A DNA stretch of 64,000 bases from Vespa crabro (GCF_910589235.1 NC_060965.1:8097755-8161754), one strand, 5' to 3'; counted from the first letter of the stretch, positions 42,683 to 57,329 are shown. Notes: generated by a model from the letters alone, not told the origin. Made by a program: numbers and translations.

Positions 42683-45130
42683 ATTGTTATTATTGTTATT
42701 ATTGTTATTGTTGTTATTATTGTTATTATCGTTAATATTGTTATTATTGTTATTATTGTTATTATTGTTATTATTGTTGTTGTTGTTATTATTTTTATTA
42801 TTGTTATTATTGTTATTATTGTTGTTATTGTTATTATTGTAATTATTGTTATTATTGTTATTATTGTTATTGATGTTGTTATTATTGTTATTATTGTTAT
42901 TATTGTTATTATTGTTGTTGTTGTTATTGTTGTTATTATTGCTATTATTGTTATTGTTGTTATTATTTTTATTATTGTTATTGTTATTTTTATTGTTATT
43001 GTTATTATTGTTATTATTGTTATTGTTGTTATTATTGTTGTTATTTTTGTTATTGTTATTAATGTTATTATTGTTATTGTTGTTATTATTGTTGTTATTG
43101 TTGTTATTATTGCTATTATTGTTATTATTGTTGTTATTGTTATTATTGTAATTATTGTTATTGTTGTTATTATTGTTATTATCGTTAATATTGTTATTAT
43201 TGCTATTATTGCTATTATTGTTAATATTTTTATTGTTGGTATTATTGTTACTATTGTTGTTATTGTTATTATTGTTATTATTGTTATTGTTGTTATTGTT
43301 GTTATTATTGTTGTTATTGTTATTGTTGTTATTGTTATTATTGTTATTATTGTTATTATTGTTATTATTGTTATTATTGCTATTATTGTTATTGTTATTA
43401 TCGTTGTTATTGTTGTTATTATTATTGTTATTATTGCTATTATTGTTATTGTTATTGTTATTATTGTCATTATTGTTATTATTGTTATTATTGTTATTAT
43501 TGTTGTTATTGTTATGATTGTTATTATTGTTATTATTGTTATTATTGTTATTATTGTTATTGTTGTTATTATTGTTATTATTGTTATTATTGTTATTATT
43601 GTTATTGTTATTGTTATTATTGTTATTATTGTTATTATTATTATTTATGTTATTATTGTTATTACTGTTATTATTGTTATTATTGTTATTGTTATTGTTA
43701 TTATTGTTATTATTGTCATTATTGTTATTATTGTTAATGTTGATATTATTGCTATTATTGTTATTGTTGTTACTATTTTTATTATTGTTATTGTTGTTAT
43801 TATTCTTATTATTGCTATTGTTATTGTTATTGTTATAGTTTTTATTGTTATTATTGTTATTATTGTTATTGTCGTTATTATTGTTATTATTATCATTTTT
43901 GTTATTATTGTTGTTATTTTTGTTATTGTTAATATTGTTATTATTGTTATTGTTGTTATTATTGTTGATATTGTTGTTATTGTTATTATTGTTATTGTTG
44001 TTATTATTGATGTTATTGTTATTATTGTTATTATCGTTATTATCGTTATTATTGTTATTATTGTTATTGTTGTTATTATTGTTATTATTGTTATTATTGT
44101 AATTATTGTTATCATTTTTATTATTGTTACTATTGTTATTATTGTTATTATAGTTATTATTGTTATTATTATTGATATTATTGTTATTGTTGTTATTATT
44201 GTTATTATTGTCATTTTTGTTATTATTGTTGTTATTTTTGTTACTGTTATTATTGTTATTATTGTTATTATTGTTATTATTGTTATTAATGTTATTGTTA
44301 CTGTTATTATTGTTATTAATGTTATTATTGTTACTGTTGTTATTAATGTTATTATTGTTATTGATGTTGTTATTATTGTTATTATTGTTATTATTGTTAT
44401 TAATGTTGTTGTTGTTATTGTTGTTATTATTGCTATTATTGTTATTGTTGTTATTATTTTTATTATTGTTATTGTTATTGTTATTGTTATTGTTATTATT
44501 GTTATTATTGTTATTGTTGTTATTATTGTTGTTATTTTTGTTATTGTTATTAATGTTATTATTGTTATTGTTGTTATTATTGTTGTTATTGTTGTTATTA
44601 TTGCTATTATTGTTATTATTGTTGTTATTGTTATTATTGTAATTATTGTTATTGTTGTTATTATTGTTATTATCGTTAATATTGTTATTATTGCTATTAT
44701 TGCTATTATTGTTAATATTTTTATTGTTTGTATTATTGTTACTATTGTTGTTATTGTTATTATTGTTATTATTGTTATTATTGTTATTATTGTTGTTATT
44801 GTTATTGTTATTATTGTTGTTATTATTGTTATAATCGTTGTTATTGTTATTATTTTGATTATTGTTATTATTGTTATTTTTGTTATTGTTATTGTTATTA
44901 TTGTTATTATTGTTATTGTTGTTGTTATTGTTATTATTGTTATTATTGTTATTATTGTTATTATTGTTATTATTGTTGTTATTGTTATTATTGTAATTAT
45001 TGTTATTATTGTTATTATTGTTATTGATGTTGTTATTATTGTTATTAATGTTATTATTGTTATTATTGTTATTATTGTTATTATAGTTATTGTTGTTATT
45101 GTTGTTATTATTGTTGTTATTTTTGTTATT

Positions 45131-45211
45131 GTTATTATTGTTATTATTGTTATTATTGTTATTATTGTTATTATTGTTATTATTGTTATTATTGTTATTA
45201 TTGTTATTATT
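45131..45211. repeat. Pure (GTTATTATT)9 tract
   Basis: Nine perfect 9-mers flanked by GTTATT on the left and GTTGTTGTT on the right. The duplicate is at 51591-51671. A second nine-unit tract in the same unit lies at 46499-46579, with the same right flank. Confidence 0.83.
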
Positions 45212-47890
45212 GTTGTTGTTGTTATTATTTTTATTATTGTTATTATTGTTATTATTGTTGTTATTGTTATTATTGTAATTATTGTTATCATTGTTATTAT
45301 TGTTATTGATGTTGTTATTATTGTTATTATTGTTATTATTGTTATTATTGTTATTGATGTTGTTATTATTGTTATTATTCTTATTATTGTTGTTATTGTT
45401 ATTGTTATTATTGTTATTATTCTTAATATTTTTACTATTGTTATTGTTATTGTTATTGTTGATATTATTGTTATTATCGTTGTTATTGTTATTATTGTTA
45501 TTTTTGTTATTATTTTTATTATTGTTATTATTGTTATTATTGTTATTATTGTTGTTATTGTTATTATTGTAATTATTGTTATTATTGTTATTATTGTTAT
45601 TGATGTTGTTATTATTGATATTATTGTTATTGTTGTTATTATTGTTATTATTGTCATTTTTGTTATTATTGTTGTTATTTTTGTTACTGTTATTATTGTT
45701 ATTATTGTTAATGTTGTTGTTATTGTTGTTATTGTTGTTATTATTGATGTTATTGTTGTTATTTTTGTTATTGTTATTAATGTTATTATTGTTATTGTTG
45801 TTATTATTGTTGTTATTGTTGTTATTATTGCTATTATTGTTATTATTGTTGTTATTGTTATTATTGTAATTATTGTTATTGTTGTTATTATTGTTATTAT
45901 CGTTAATATTGTTATTATTGCTATTATTGCTATTATTGTTAATATTTTTATTGTTTGTATTATTGTTACTATTGTTGTTATTGTTATTATTGTTATTATT
46001 GTTATTATTGTTATTATTGTTGTTATTGTTATTGTTATTATTGTTGTTATTATTGTTATAATCGTTGTTATTTTTATTATTTTGATTATTGTTATTATTG
46101 TTATTTTTGTTATTGTTATTGTTATTATTGTTATTATTGTTATTATTGTTGTTATTGTTATTATTGTAATTATTGTTATTATTGTTATTATTGTTATTGA
46201 TGTTGTTATTGTTATTTTTATTGTTATTGTTATTATTGTTATTATTGCTATTATTGTTATTGTTGTTATTATTTTTATTAATGCTATTTTTATTGTTATT
46301 GTTATTGTTATTATTGTTATTATTGTTATTATTGTTATTATTGTTGTTATTGTTATTATTGTAATTATTGTTATTATTGTTATTATTGTTATTGATGTTG
46401 TTATTATTGTTATTAATGTTATTATTGTTATTATTGTTATTATTGTTATTATAGTTATTGTTGTTATTGTTGTTATTATTGTTGTTATTTTTGTTATTGT
46501 TATTATTGTTATTATTGTTATTATTGTTATTATTGTTATTATTGTTATTATTGTTATTATTGTTATTATTGTTATTATTGTTGTTGTTGTTATTATTTTT
46601 ATTATTGTTATTATTGTTATTATTGTTGTTATTGTTATTATTGTAATTATTGTTATCATTGTTATTATTGTTATTGATGTTGTTATTATTGTTATTATTG
46701 TTATTATTGTTATTATTGTTATTGATGTTGTTATTATTGTTATTATTCTTATTATTGTTGTTATTGTTATTGTTATTATTGTTATTATTCTTATTATTTT
46801 TACTATTGTTATTGTTATTGTTATTGTTGATATTATTGTTATTATCGTTGTTATTGTTATTATTGTTATTTTTGTTATTATTTTTATTATTGTTATTGTT
46901 GTTATTATTGTTGATATAGTTGTTATTGTTATTATTGTTATTGTTGTTATTATTGATGTTATTGTTATTATTGTTATTATCGTTATTATCGTTATTATTG
47001 TTATTATTGTTATTGTTGTTATTATTGCTACTATTGTTATTATTGTAATTATTGTTATCATTTTTATTATTGTTACTATTGTTATTATTGTTATTATAGT
47101 TATTATTGTTATTATTATTGATATTATTGTTATTGTTGTTATTATTGTTATTATTGTCATTTTTGTTATTATTGTTGTTATTTTTGTTACTGTTATTATT
47201 GTTATTATTGTTAATGTTGTTATTATTGTTGTTATTGTTGTTATTATTGATGTTATTGTTGTTATTGTTGATATTGTTATTATTGTTATTATTGTTATTA
47301 TTGTTATTATTATTATTACTGTTATTATTGTTATTATTGTTGTTATTGTTATTATTGTAATTATTGTTAATATTGTTATTATTGTTATTATTGTTATTAT
47401 TGATATTGTTATTGTTATTGTTATTGTTATTATTGTTATTATTGTTATTATTGTTATTATTGCTATTATTGCTATTATTGTTAATATTTTTATTGTTTGT
47501 ATTATTGTTACTATTCTTGTTATTGTTATTAATGTTATTATTGTTATTATTCTTATTATTGTTGTTATTGTTATTGTTATTATTGTTATTATTCTTATTA
47601 TTGTTACTATTGTTATTGTTATTGTTATTGTTGATATTATTGTTATTATCGTTGTTATTGTTATTATTGTTATTTTTGTTATTATTTTTATTATTGTTAT
47701 TGTTATTGTTATTGTTATTTTTATTGTTATTGTTATTATTGTTATTATTTCTATTATTGTTATTGTTGTTATTATTTTTATTAATGCTATTGTTATTGTT
47801 ATTGTTATTGTTATTATTGTTATTATTGTTATTATTGTTATTATTGTTGTTATTGTTATTATTGTAATTATTGTTATTATTGTTATTATT

Positions 47891-50800
47891 GTTATTGATG
47901 TTGTTATTATTGATATTATTGTTATTGTTGTTATTATTGTTATTATTGTCATTTTTGTTATTATTGTTGTTATTTTTGTTACTGTTATTATTGTTATTAC
48001 TGTTAATGTTGTTGTTATTGTTGTTATTGTTGTTATTATTGATGTTATTGTTGTTATTTTTGATATTGTTATTATTGTTATTATAGTTATTATTATTATT
48101 ATTATTATTACTGTTATAATTGTTGTTATTGTTATTATTGTTATTATTGTTATTATTGTTATTATTGTTATTATTGTTATTATTGTTATTATTTGTTATT
48201 ATTGTTATTATTGTTATTAATGTTATTGTTACTGTTATTATTGTTATTATTGTTATTATTGTTATTGTTGTTATTAATGTTACTATTGTTATTGTTTTTA
48301 TTATTGTTGTTATTGTTGTTATTGTTATTATTGTTATTATTGTAATTATTGTTATTATTGTTATTATTGTTATTGATGTTGTTATTATTGTTATTATTGT
48401 TATTATTGTTGTTGTTGTTATTGTTGTTATTATTGCTATTATTGTTATTGTTGTTATTATTTTTATTATTGTTATTGTTATTGTTATTGTTATTGTTATT
48501 ATTGTTATTATTGTTATTGTTGTTATTATTGTTGTTATTTTTGTTGTTGTTATTAATGTTATTATTGTTATTGTTGTTATTATTGTTGTTATTGCTGTTA
48601 TTATTGCTATTATTGTTATTATTGTTGTTATTGTTATTATTGTAATTATTGTTATTGTTGTTATTATTGTTATTATCGTTAATATTGTTATTATTGCTAT
48701 TATTGCTATTATTGTTAATATTTTTATTGTTGGTATTATTGTTACTATTGTTGTTATTGTTATTATTGTTATTATTGTTATTATTGTTATTATTGTTGTT
48801 ATTGTTATTGTTATTATTGTTATTATTCCTATTATTGTTACTATTGTTATTGTTATTGTTATTGTTGATATTATTGTTATTATCGTTGTTATTGTTATTA
48901 TTGTTATTTTTGTTATTATTTTTATTATTGTTATTGTTATTGTTATTGTTATTGTTATTTTTATTGTTATTGTTATTATTGTTATTATTGTTATTATTGT
49001 TATTATTGTTATTGTTTTTATTGTTGTTATTATTGCTATTATTGTTGTTGTTATTATTATTTTTATTATTGTTATTGTTATTGTTATTGTTATTGTTATT
49101 GTTATTGTTATTGTTATTGTTATTGTTATTGTTATTGTTATTATTGTTATTATTGTTATTATTGTTATTGTTGTTATTATTGTTATTATCGTTAATATTG
49201 TTATTATTGTTATTATTGTTATTATTGTTATTATTGTTGTTGTTGTTATTATTTTTATTATTGTTATTATTGTTATTATTGTTGTTATTGTTATTATTGT
49301 AATTATTGTTATTATTGTTATTATTGTTATTGATGTTGTTATTATTGTTATTATTGTTATTATTGTTATTATTGTTGTTGTTGTTATTGTTGTTATTATT
49401 GCTATTATTGTTATTGTTGTTATTATTTTTATTATTGTTATTGTTATTTTTATTGTTATTGTTATTATTGTTATTATTGTTATTGTTGTTATTATTGTTG
49501 TTATTTTTGTTATTGTTATTAATGTTATTATTGTTATTGTTGTTATTATTGTTGTTATTGTTGTTATTATTGCTATTATTGTTATTATTGTTGTTATTGT
49601 TATTATTGTAATTATTGTTATTGTTGTTATTATTGTTATTATCGTTAATATTGTTATTATTGCTATTATTGCTATTATTGTTAATATTTTTATTGTTGGT
49701 ATTATTGTTACTATTGTTGTTATTGTTATTATTGTTATTATTGTTATTGTTGTTATTGTTGTTATTATTGTTGTTATTGTTATTGTTGTTATTGTTATTA
49801 TTGTTATTATTGTTATTATTGTTATTATTGTTATTATTGCTATTATTGTTATTGTTATTATCGTTGTTATTGTTGTTATTATTATTGTTATTATTGCTAT
49901 TATTGTTATTGTTATTGTTATTATTGTCATTATTGTTATTATTGTTATTATTGTTATTATTGTTGTTATTGTTATGATTGTTATTATTGTTATTATTGTT
50001 ATTATTGTTATTATTGTTATTGTTGTTATTATTGTTATTATTGTTATTATTGTTATTATTGTTATTGTTATTGTTATTATTGTTATTATTGTTATTATTA
50101 TTATTTATGTTATTATTGTTATTACTGTTATTATTGTTATTATTGTTATTGTTATTGTTATTATTGTTATTATTGTCATTATTGTTATTATTGTTAATGT
50201 TGATATTATTGCTATTATTGTTATTGTTGTTACTATTTTTATTATTGTTATTGTTGTTATTATTCTTATTATTGCTATTGTTATTGTTATTGTTATAGTT
50301 TTTATTGTTATTATTGTTATTATTGTTATTGTCGTTATTATTGTTATTATTATCATTTTTGTTATTATTGTTGTTATTTTTGTTATTGTTAATATTGTTA
50401 TTATTGTTATTGTTGTTATTATTGTTGATATTGTTGTTATTGTTATTATTGTTATTGTTGTTATTATTGATGTTATTGTTATTATTGTTATTATCGTTAT
50501 TATCGTTATTATTGTTATTATTGTTATTGTTGTTATTATTGTTATTATTGTTATTATTGTAATTATTGTTATCATTTTTATTATTGTTACTATTGTTATT
50601 ATTGTTATTATAGTTATTATTGTTATTATTATTGATATTATTGTTATTGTTGTTATTATTGTTATTATTGTCATTTTTGTTATTATTGTTGTTATTTTTG
50701 TTACTGTTATTATTGTTATTATTGTTATTATTGTTATTATTGTTATTAATGTTATTGTTACTGTTATTATTGTTATTAATGTTATTATTGTTACTGTTGT

Positions 50801-53800
50801 TATTAATGTTATTATTGTTATTGATGTTGTTATTATTGTTATTATTGTTATTATTGTTATTAATGTTGTTGTTGTTATTGTTGTTATTATTGCTATTATT
50901 GTTATTGTTGTTATTATTTTTATTATTGTTATTGTTATTGTTATTGTTATTGTTATTATTGTTATTATTGTTATTGTTGTTATTATTGTTGTTATTTTTG
51001 TTATTGTTATTAATGTTATTATTGTTATTGTTGTTATTATTGTTGTTATTGTTGTTATTATTGCTATTATTGTTATTATTGTTGTTATTGTTATTATTGT
51101 AATTATTGTTATTGTTGTTATTATTGTTATTATCGTTAATATTGTTATTATTGCTATTATTGCTATTATTGTTAATATTTTTATTGTTTGTATTATTGTT
51201 ACTATTGTTGTTATTGTTATTATTGTTATTATTGTTATTATTGTTATTATTGTTGTTATTGTTATTGTTATTATTGTTGTTATTATTGTTATAATCGTTG
51301 TTATTGTTATTATTTTGATTATTGTTATTATTGTTATTTTTGTTATTGTTATTGTTATTATTGTTATTATTGTTATTGTTGTTGTTATTGTTATTATTGT
51401 TATTATTGTTATTATTGTTATTATTGTTATTATTGTTGTTATTGTTATTATTGTAATTATTGTTATTATTGTTATTATTGTTATTGATGTTGTTATTATT
51501 GTTATTAATGTTATTATTGTTATTATTGTTATTATTGTTATTATAGTTATTGTTGTTATTGTTGTTATTATTGTTGTTATTTTTGTTATTGTTATTATTG
51601 TTATTATTGTTATTATTGTTATTATTGTTATTATTGTTATTATTGTTATTATTGTTATTATTGTTATTATTGTTGTTGTTGTTATTATTTTTATTATTGT
51701 TATTATTGTTATTATTGTTGTTATTGTTATTATTGTAATTATTGTTATCATTGTTATTATTGTTATTGATGTTGTTATTATTGTTATTATTGTTATTATT
51801 GTTATTATTGTTATTGATGTTGTTATTATTGTTATTATTCTTATTATTGTTGTTATTGTTATTGTTATTATTGTTATTATTCTTAATATTTTTACTATTG
51901 TTATTGTTATTGTTATTGTTGATATTATTGTTATTATCGTTGTTATTGTTATTATTGTTATTTTTGTTATTATTTTTATTATTGTTATTATTGTTATTAT
52001 TGTTATTATTGTTGTTATTGTTATTATTGTAATTATTGTTATTATTGTTATTATTGTTATTGATGTTGTTATTATTGATATTATTGTTATTGTTGTTATT
52101 ATTGTTATTATTGTCATTTTTGTTATTATTGTTGTTATTTTTGTTACTGTTATTATTGTTATTATTGTTAATGTTGTTGTTATTGTTGTTATTGTTGTTA
52201 TTATTGATGTTATTGTTGTTATTTTTGTTATTGTTATTAATGTTATTATTGTTATTGTTGTTATTATTGTTGTTATTGTTGTTATTATTGCTATTATTGT
52301 TATTATTGTTGTTATTGTTATTATTGTAATTATTGTTATTGTTGTTATTATTGTTATTATCGTTAATATTGTTATTATTGCTATTATTGCTATTATTGTT
52401 AATATTTTTATTGTTTGTATTATTGTTACTATTGTTGTTATTGTTATTATTGTTATTATTGTTATTATTGTTATTATTGTTGTTATTGTTATTGTTATTA
52501 TTGTTGTTATTATTGTTATAATCGTTGTTATTTTTATTATTTTGATTATTGTTATTATTGTTATTTTTGTTATTGTTATTGTTATTATTGTTATTATTGT
52601 TATTATTGTTGTTATTGTTATTATTGTAATTATTGTTATTATTGTTATTATTGTTATTGATGTTGTTATTGTTATTTTTATTGTTATTGTTATTATTGTT
52701 ATTATTGCTATTATTGTTATTGTTGTTATTATTTTTATTAATGCTATTTTTATTGTTATTGTTATTGTTATTATTGTTATTATTGTTATTATTGTTATTA
52801 TTGTTGTTATTGTTATTATTGTAATTATTGTTATTATTGTTATTATTGTTATTGATGTTGTTATTATTGTTATTAATGTTATTATTGTTATTATTGTTAT
52901 TATTGTTATTATAGTTATTGTTGTTATTGTTGTTATTATTGTTGTTATTTTTGTTATTGTTATTATTGTTATTATTGTTATTATTGTTATTATTGTTATT
53001 ATTGTTATTATTGTTATTATTGTTATTATTGTTATTATTGTTGTTGTTGTTATTATTTTTATTATTGTTATTATTGTTATTATTGTTGTTATTGTTATTA
53101 TTGTAATTATTGTTATCATTGTTATTATTGTTATTGATGTTGTTATTATTGTTATTATTGTTATTATTGTTATTATTGTTATTGATGTTGTTATTATTGT
53201 TATTATTCTTATTATTGTTGTTATTGTTATTGTTATTATTGTTATTATTCTTATTATTTTTACTATTGTTATTGTTATTGTTATTGTTGATATTATTGTT
53301 ATTATCGTTGTTATTGTTATTATTGTTATTTTTGTTATTATTTTTATTATTGTTATTGTTGTTATTATTGTTGATATAGTTGTTATTGTTATTATTGTTA
53401 TTGTTGTTATTATTGATGTTATTGTTATTATTGTTATTATCGTTATTATCGTTATTATTGTTATTATTGTTATTGTTGTTATTATTGCTACTATTGTTAT
53501 TATTGTAATTATTGTTATCATTTTTATTATTGTTACTATTGTTATTATTGTTATTATAGTTATTATTGTTATTATTATTGATATTATTGTTATTGTTGTT
53601 ATTATTGTTATTATTGTCATTTTTGTTATTATTGTTGTTATTTTTGTTGCTGTTATTATTGTTATTATTGTTAATGTTGTTATTATTGTTGTTATAGTTG
53701 TTATTATTGATGTTATTGTTGTTATTGTTGATTTTGTTATTATTGTTATTATTGTTATTATTGTTATTATTATTATTACTGTTATTATTGTTATTATTGT

Positions 53801-53900
53801 TGTTATTGTTATTATTGTAATTATTGTTAATATTGTTATTATTGTTATTATTGTTATTATTGATATTGTTATTGTTATTGTTATTGTTATTATTGTTATT
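47891..53900. repeat. 6.46-kb unit E, copy 3
   Basis: This is a direct repeat of 41,431-47,440. Segments I compared base by base in the middle (for example 44,041-44,120 against 50,501-50,580) are identical. Differences cluster at the right edge: GTTGCTG at about 53647 against GTTACTG, GTTATAGTTG near 53694 against GTTATTGTTG, and GATTTTG near 53730 against GATATTG. A +1 slip at about 48193 is absent from copy 2, so the period is 1 modulo 3. The match stops at 53,901, where GATGTTG replaces ATTGTTA. No gene. Confidence 0.87.
48187..48200 (+). other. Register slip (+1): TTATTATTTGTTATT
   Basis: An extra T in ATTATTTGTT shifts the GTT/ATT register. From about 29.4 kb to here it had held for about 18.8 kb. 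After it the register holds to about 57,356. It marks a junction just inside copy 3 of the 6.46-kb unit, next to a stretch of ATT-only sequence (48,086-48,110) and ATAATT/ATAGTT variants. Confidence 0.82.
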
Positions 53901-56900
53901 GATGTTGTTATTATTGTTATTATTGTTATTATTGTTGTTGTTGTTATTATTGTTATTGTTGTTATTATTGTTATTATTGTTATTATTATTGTTATTATTG
54001 TTATTATTGTTATTATTGCTATTATTGTTATTGTTATTGTTATTATTGTCATTATTGTTATTATTGTTATTATTGTTATTATTGTTGTTATTGTTATTAT
54101 TGTTATTATTGTTATTATTGTTATTATTGTTATTATTGTTATTGTTGTTATTATTGTTATTATTGTTATTATTGTTATTATTGTTATTGTTATTGTTATT
54201 ATTGTTATTATTGTTATTATTGTTATTATTGTTATTGTTGTTATTATTGTTATTATTGTTATTATTGTTATTATTGTTATTGTTATTGTTATTATTGTTA
54301 TTATTGTTATTGTTATTGTTATTATTGTTATTATTGTCATTATTGTTATTATTGTTAATGTTGATATTATTGCTATTATTGTTATTGTTGTTACTATTTT
54401 TATTATTGTTATTGTTGTTATTATTCTTATTATTGCTATTGTTATTGTTATTGTTATAGTTTTTATTGTTATTATTGTTATTATTGTTATTGTCGTTATT
54501 ATTGTTATTATTATCATTTTTGTTATTATTGTTGTTATTTTTGTTATTGTTAATATTGTTATTATTGTTATTGTTGTTATTATTGTTGATATTGTTGTTA
54601 TTGTTATTATTGTTATTGTTGTTATTATTGATGTTACTGTTATTATTGTTATTATCGTTATTATCGTTATTATTGTTATTATTGTTATTGTTGTTATTAT
54701 TGTTATTATTGTTATTATTGTAATTATTGTTATCATTTTTATTATTGTTACTATTGTTATTATTGTTATTATAGTTATTTATGTTATTATTATTGATATT
54801 ATTGTTATTGTTGTTATTATTGTTATTATTGTCATTTTTGTTATTATTGTTGTTATTTTTGTTACTGTTATTATTGTTGTTATTGTTGTTATTATTGATG
54901 TTATTGTTGTTATTGTTGATATTGTTATTATTGTTATTATTGTTATTATTGTTATTATTATTATTACTGTTATTATTGTTGTTATTGTTATTATTGTTAT
55001 TATTGTTATTATTGTTATTATTGTTATTATTGTTATTATTGTTATTATTGTTATTAATGTTATTGTTACTGTTATTATTGTTATTAATGTTATTATTGTT
55101 ATTATCGTTATTATTGTTATTATTGTTATTATTGATATTGTTGTTATATTGTATATTGTTATTATTGTTATTGTTGTTATAATTTTTATTATTGTTATTG
55201 TTATTGTTATTGTTATTGATATTGTTATTGTTATTATTGTTATTATTGTTATTATTGTTATTGTTGTTATTATTGTTATTATCGTTAATATTGTTATTAT
55301 TGTTATTATTGTTGTTATTGTTATTATTGTTTTTATTGTTATTATTGCTATTATTGTTATTGTTATTGTTATTATTGTCATTATTGTTATTATTGTTATT
55401 ATTGTTATTATTGTTATTATTGTTATTGTTGTTATTATTGTTATTATTGTTATTGTTGTTATTATTGTTATTATCGTTAATATTGTTATTATTGTTATTA
55501 TTGTTATTATTGTTATTATTGTTGTTATTGTTATTATTGTTTTTATTGTTATTATTGCTATTATTGTTATTGTTATTGTTATTATTGTCATTATTGTTAT
55601 TATTGTTATTATTGTTATTATTGTTATTATCGTTAATATTGTTATTATTGTTATTGTTGTTATTGTTGTTATTATTGTTGTTATTGTTATTGTTGTTATT
55701 GTTATTATTGTTATTATTGTTATTATTGTTATTATTGTTATTATTGCTATTATTGTTATTGTTATTATCGTTGTTATTGTTGTTATAATTATTGTTATTA
55801 TTGCTATTATTGTTATTGTTATTGTTATTATTGTCATTATTGTTATTATTGTTATTATTGTTATTATTGTTGTTATTGTTATGATTGTTATTATTGTTAT
55901 TATTGTTATTATTGTTATTATTGTTATTATTGCTATTATTGTTATTGTTATTATCGTTGTTATTGTTGTTATTATTATTGTTATTATTGTTATTATTGTT
56001 ATTATTGCTATTATTGTTATTGTTATTGTTATTATTGTCATTATTGTTATTATTGTTATTATTGTTATTATTGTTGTTATTGTTATTATTGTTATTGTTG
56101 TTATTATTGTTATTGTTGTTATTGTTGTTATTATTGTTGTTATTGTTATTGTTGTTATTATTATTATTGTTATTATTGTTATTATTGTTATTATTGTTAT
56201 TATTGCTATTATTGTTATTGTTATTATCGTTGTTATTGTTGTTATTATTATTGTTATTATTGTTATTATTGTTATTATTGCTATTATTGTTATTGTTATT
56301 GTTATTATTGTCATTATTGTTATTATTGTTATTATTGTTATTATTGTTGTTATTGTTATTATTGTTATTATTGTTATTATTGTTATTATTGTTATTATTG
56401 TTATTGTTGTTATTATTGTTATTATTGTTATTATTGTTATTATTGTTATTGTTATTGTTATTATTGTTATTATTGTTATTATTGTTATTATTGTTATTGT
56501 TGTTATTATTGTTATTATTGTTATTATTGTTATTATTGTTATTGTTATTGTTATTATTGTTATTATTGTTATTGTTATTGTTATTATTGTTATTATTGTC
56601 ATTATTGTTATTATTGTTAATGTTGATATTATTGCTATTATTGTTATTGTTGTTACTATTTTTATTATTGTTATTGTTGTTATTATTCTTATTATTGCTA
56701 TTGTTATTGTTATTGTTATAGTTTTTATTGTTATTATTGTTATTATTGTTATTGTCGTTATTATTGTTATTATTATCATTTTTGTTATTATTGTTGTTAT
56801 TTTTGTTATTGTTAATATTGTTATTATTGTTATTGTTGTTATTATTGTTGATATTGTTGTTATTGTTATTATTGTTATTGTTGTTATTATTGATGTTATT

Positions 56901-57100
56901 GTTATTATTGTTATTATCGTTATTATCGTTATTATTGTTATTATTGTTATTGTTGTTATTATTGTTATTATTGTTATTATTGTAATTATTGTTATCATTT
57001 TTATTATTGTTACTATTGTTATTATTGTTATTATAGTTATTTATGTTATTATTATTGATATTATTGTTATTGTTGTTATTATTGTTATTATTGTCATTTT
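53901..57100. repeat. GTTATT-rich mosaic with a 2,262-bp offset repeat
   Basis: 54,000-54,840 recurs at 56,260-57,100 at 2,262 bp (GCT at 54018 to 56280; 54466 to 56728; 54781 to 57043). 54,781-55,700 matches 36,108-37,000 and carries the GTTATATTGTATATTG word at 55143. GTCATT and GCTATT variants recur every few hundred bases between long pure runs. The double GCTATTATTGCT marker, common up to 52.4 kb, is absent from here to the window end. No gene. Confidence 0.78.
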
Positions 57101-57189
57101 TGTTATTGTTATTGTCATTATTATTATTGTTGTTATTATTGTTATTATTATTATTATTGTTATTGTTGTTATTATTGTTATTGTTATTA

Positions 57190-57194
<5 letters not shown>

Positions 57195-57226
<32 letters not shown>
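57195..57226. repeat. Pure (ATT)10 tract before CCTAATTG
   Basis: Ten ATT triplets, without GTT, end at one of the few CC dinucleotides in the window (57227). A second (ATT)10 lies at 57300-57329. The pair recurs at about 61526-61566 (one A replaced by C) and about 61641-61670, so it marks the start of each G unit. Confidence 0.85.
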
Positions 57227-57298
57227 CCTAATTGTTATTAATGTTTTTATTATTATTGTTATTATTATTTTTGTTGTTATTGGTGTTGTTGTTATTAA

Positions 57299-57329
<31 letters not shown>

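Larger units (their letters stand above)
41431..47890. repeat. 6.46-kb unit E, copy 2
   Basis: The following copy repeats this one at an offset of 6,454-6,463 bp near its start and exactly 6,460 bp from about 42,400 to 47,440. Anchors: 42846 to 49306, 43518 to 49978, 43845 to 50305, 44160 to 50620, 45090 to 51550, 46458 to 52918, 46650 to 53110, and GCT markers 43202, 44693 and 45920 to 49662, 51153 and 52380. Only part of 47.44-47.89 kb has no partner in the next copy. 47106-47867 also matches 32601-33362, linking this unit to the 4.6-kb unit. No gene. Confidence 0.88.

Noticed and set aside
29435..49930. A 6,831-residue - strand frame that turns from Ile/Thr to an Asn-rich, prion-like tract
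   Set aside because: AAT/AAC is the complement of the array. The change from Ile/Thr to Asn is a register slip, not a domain boundary.
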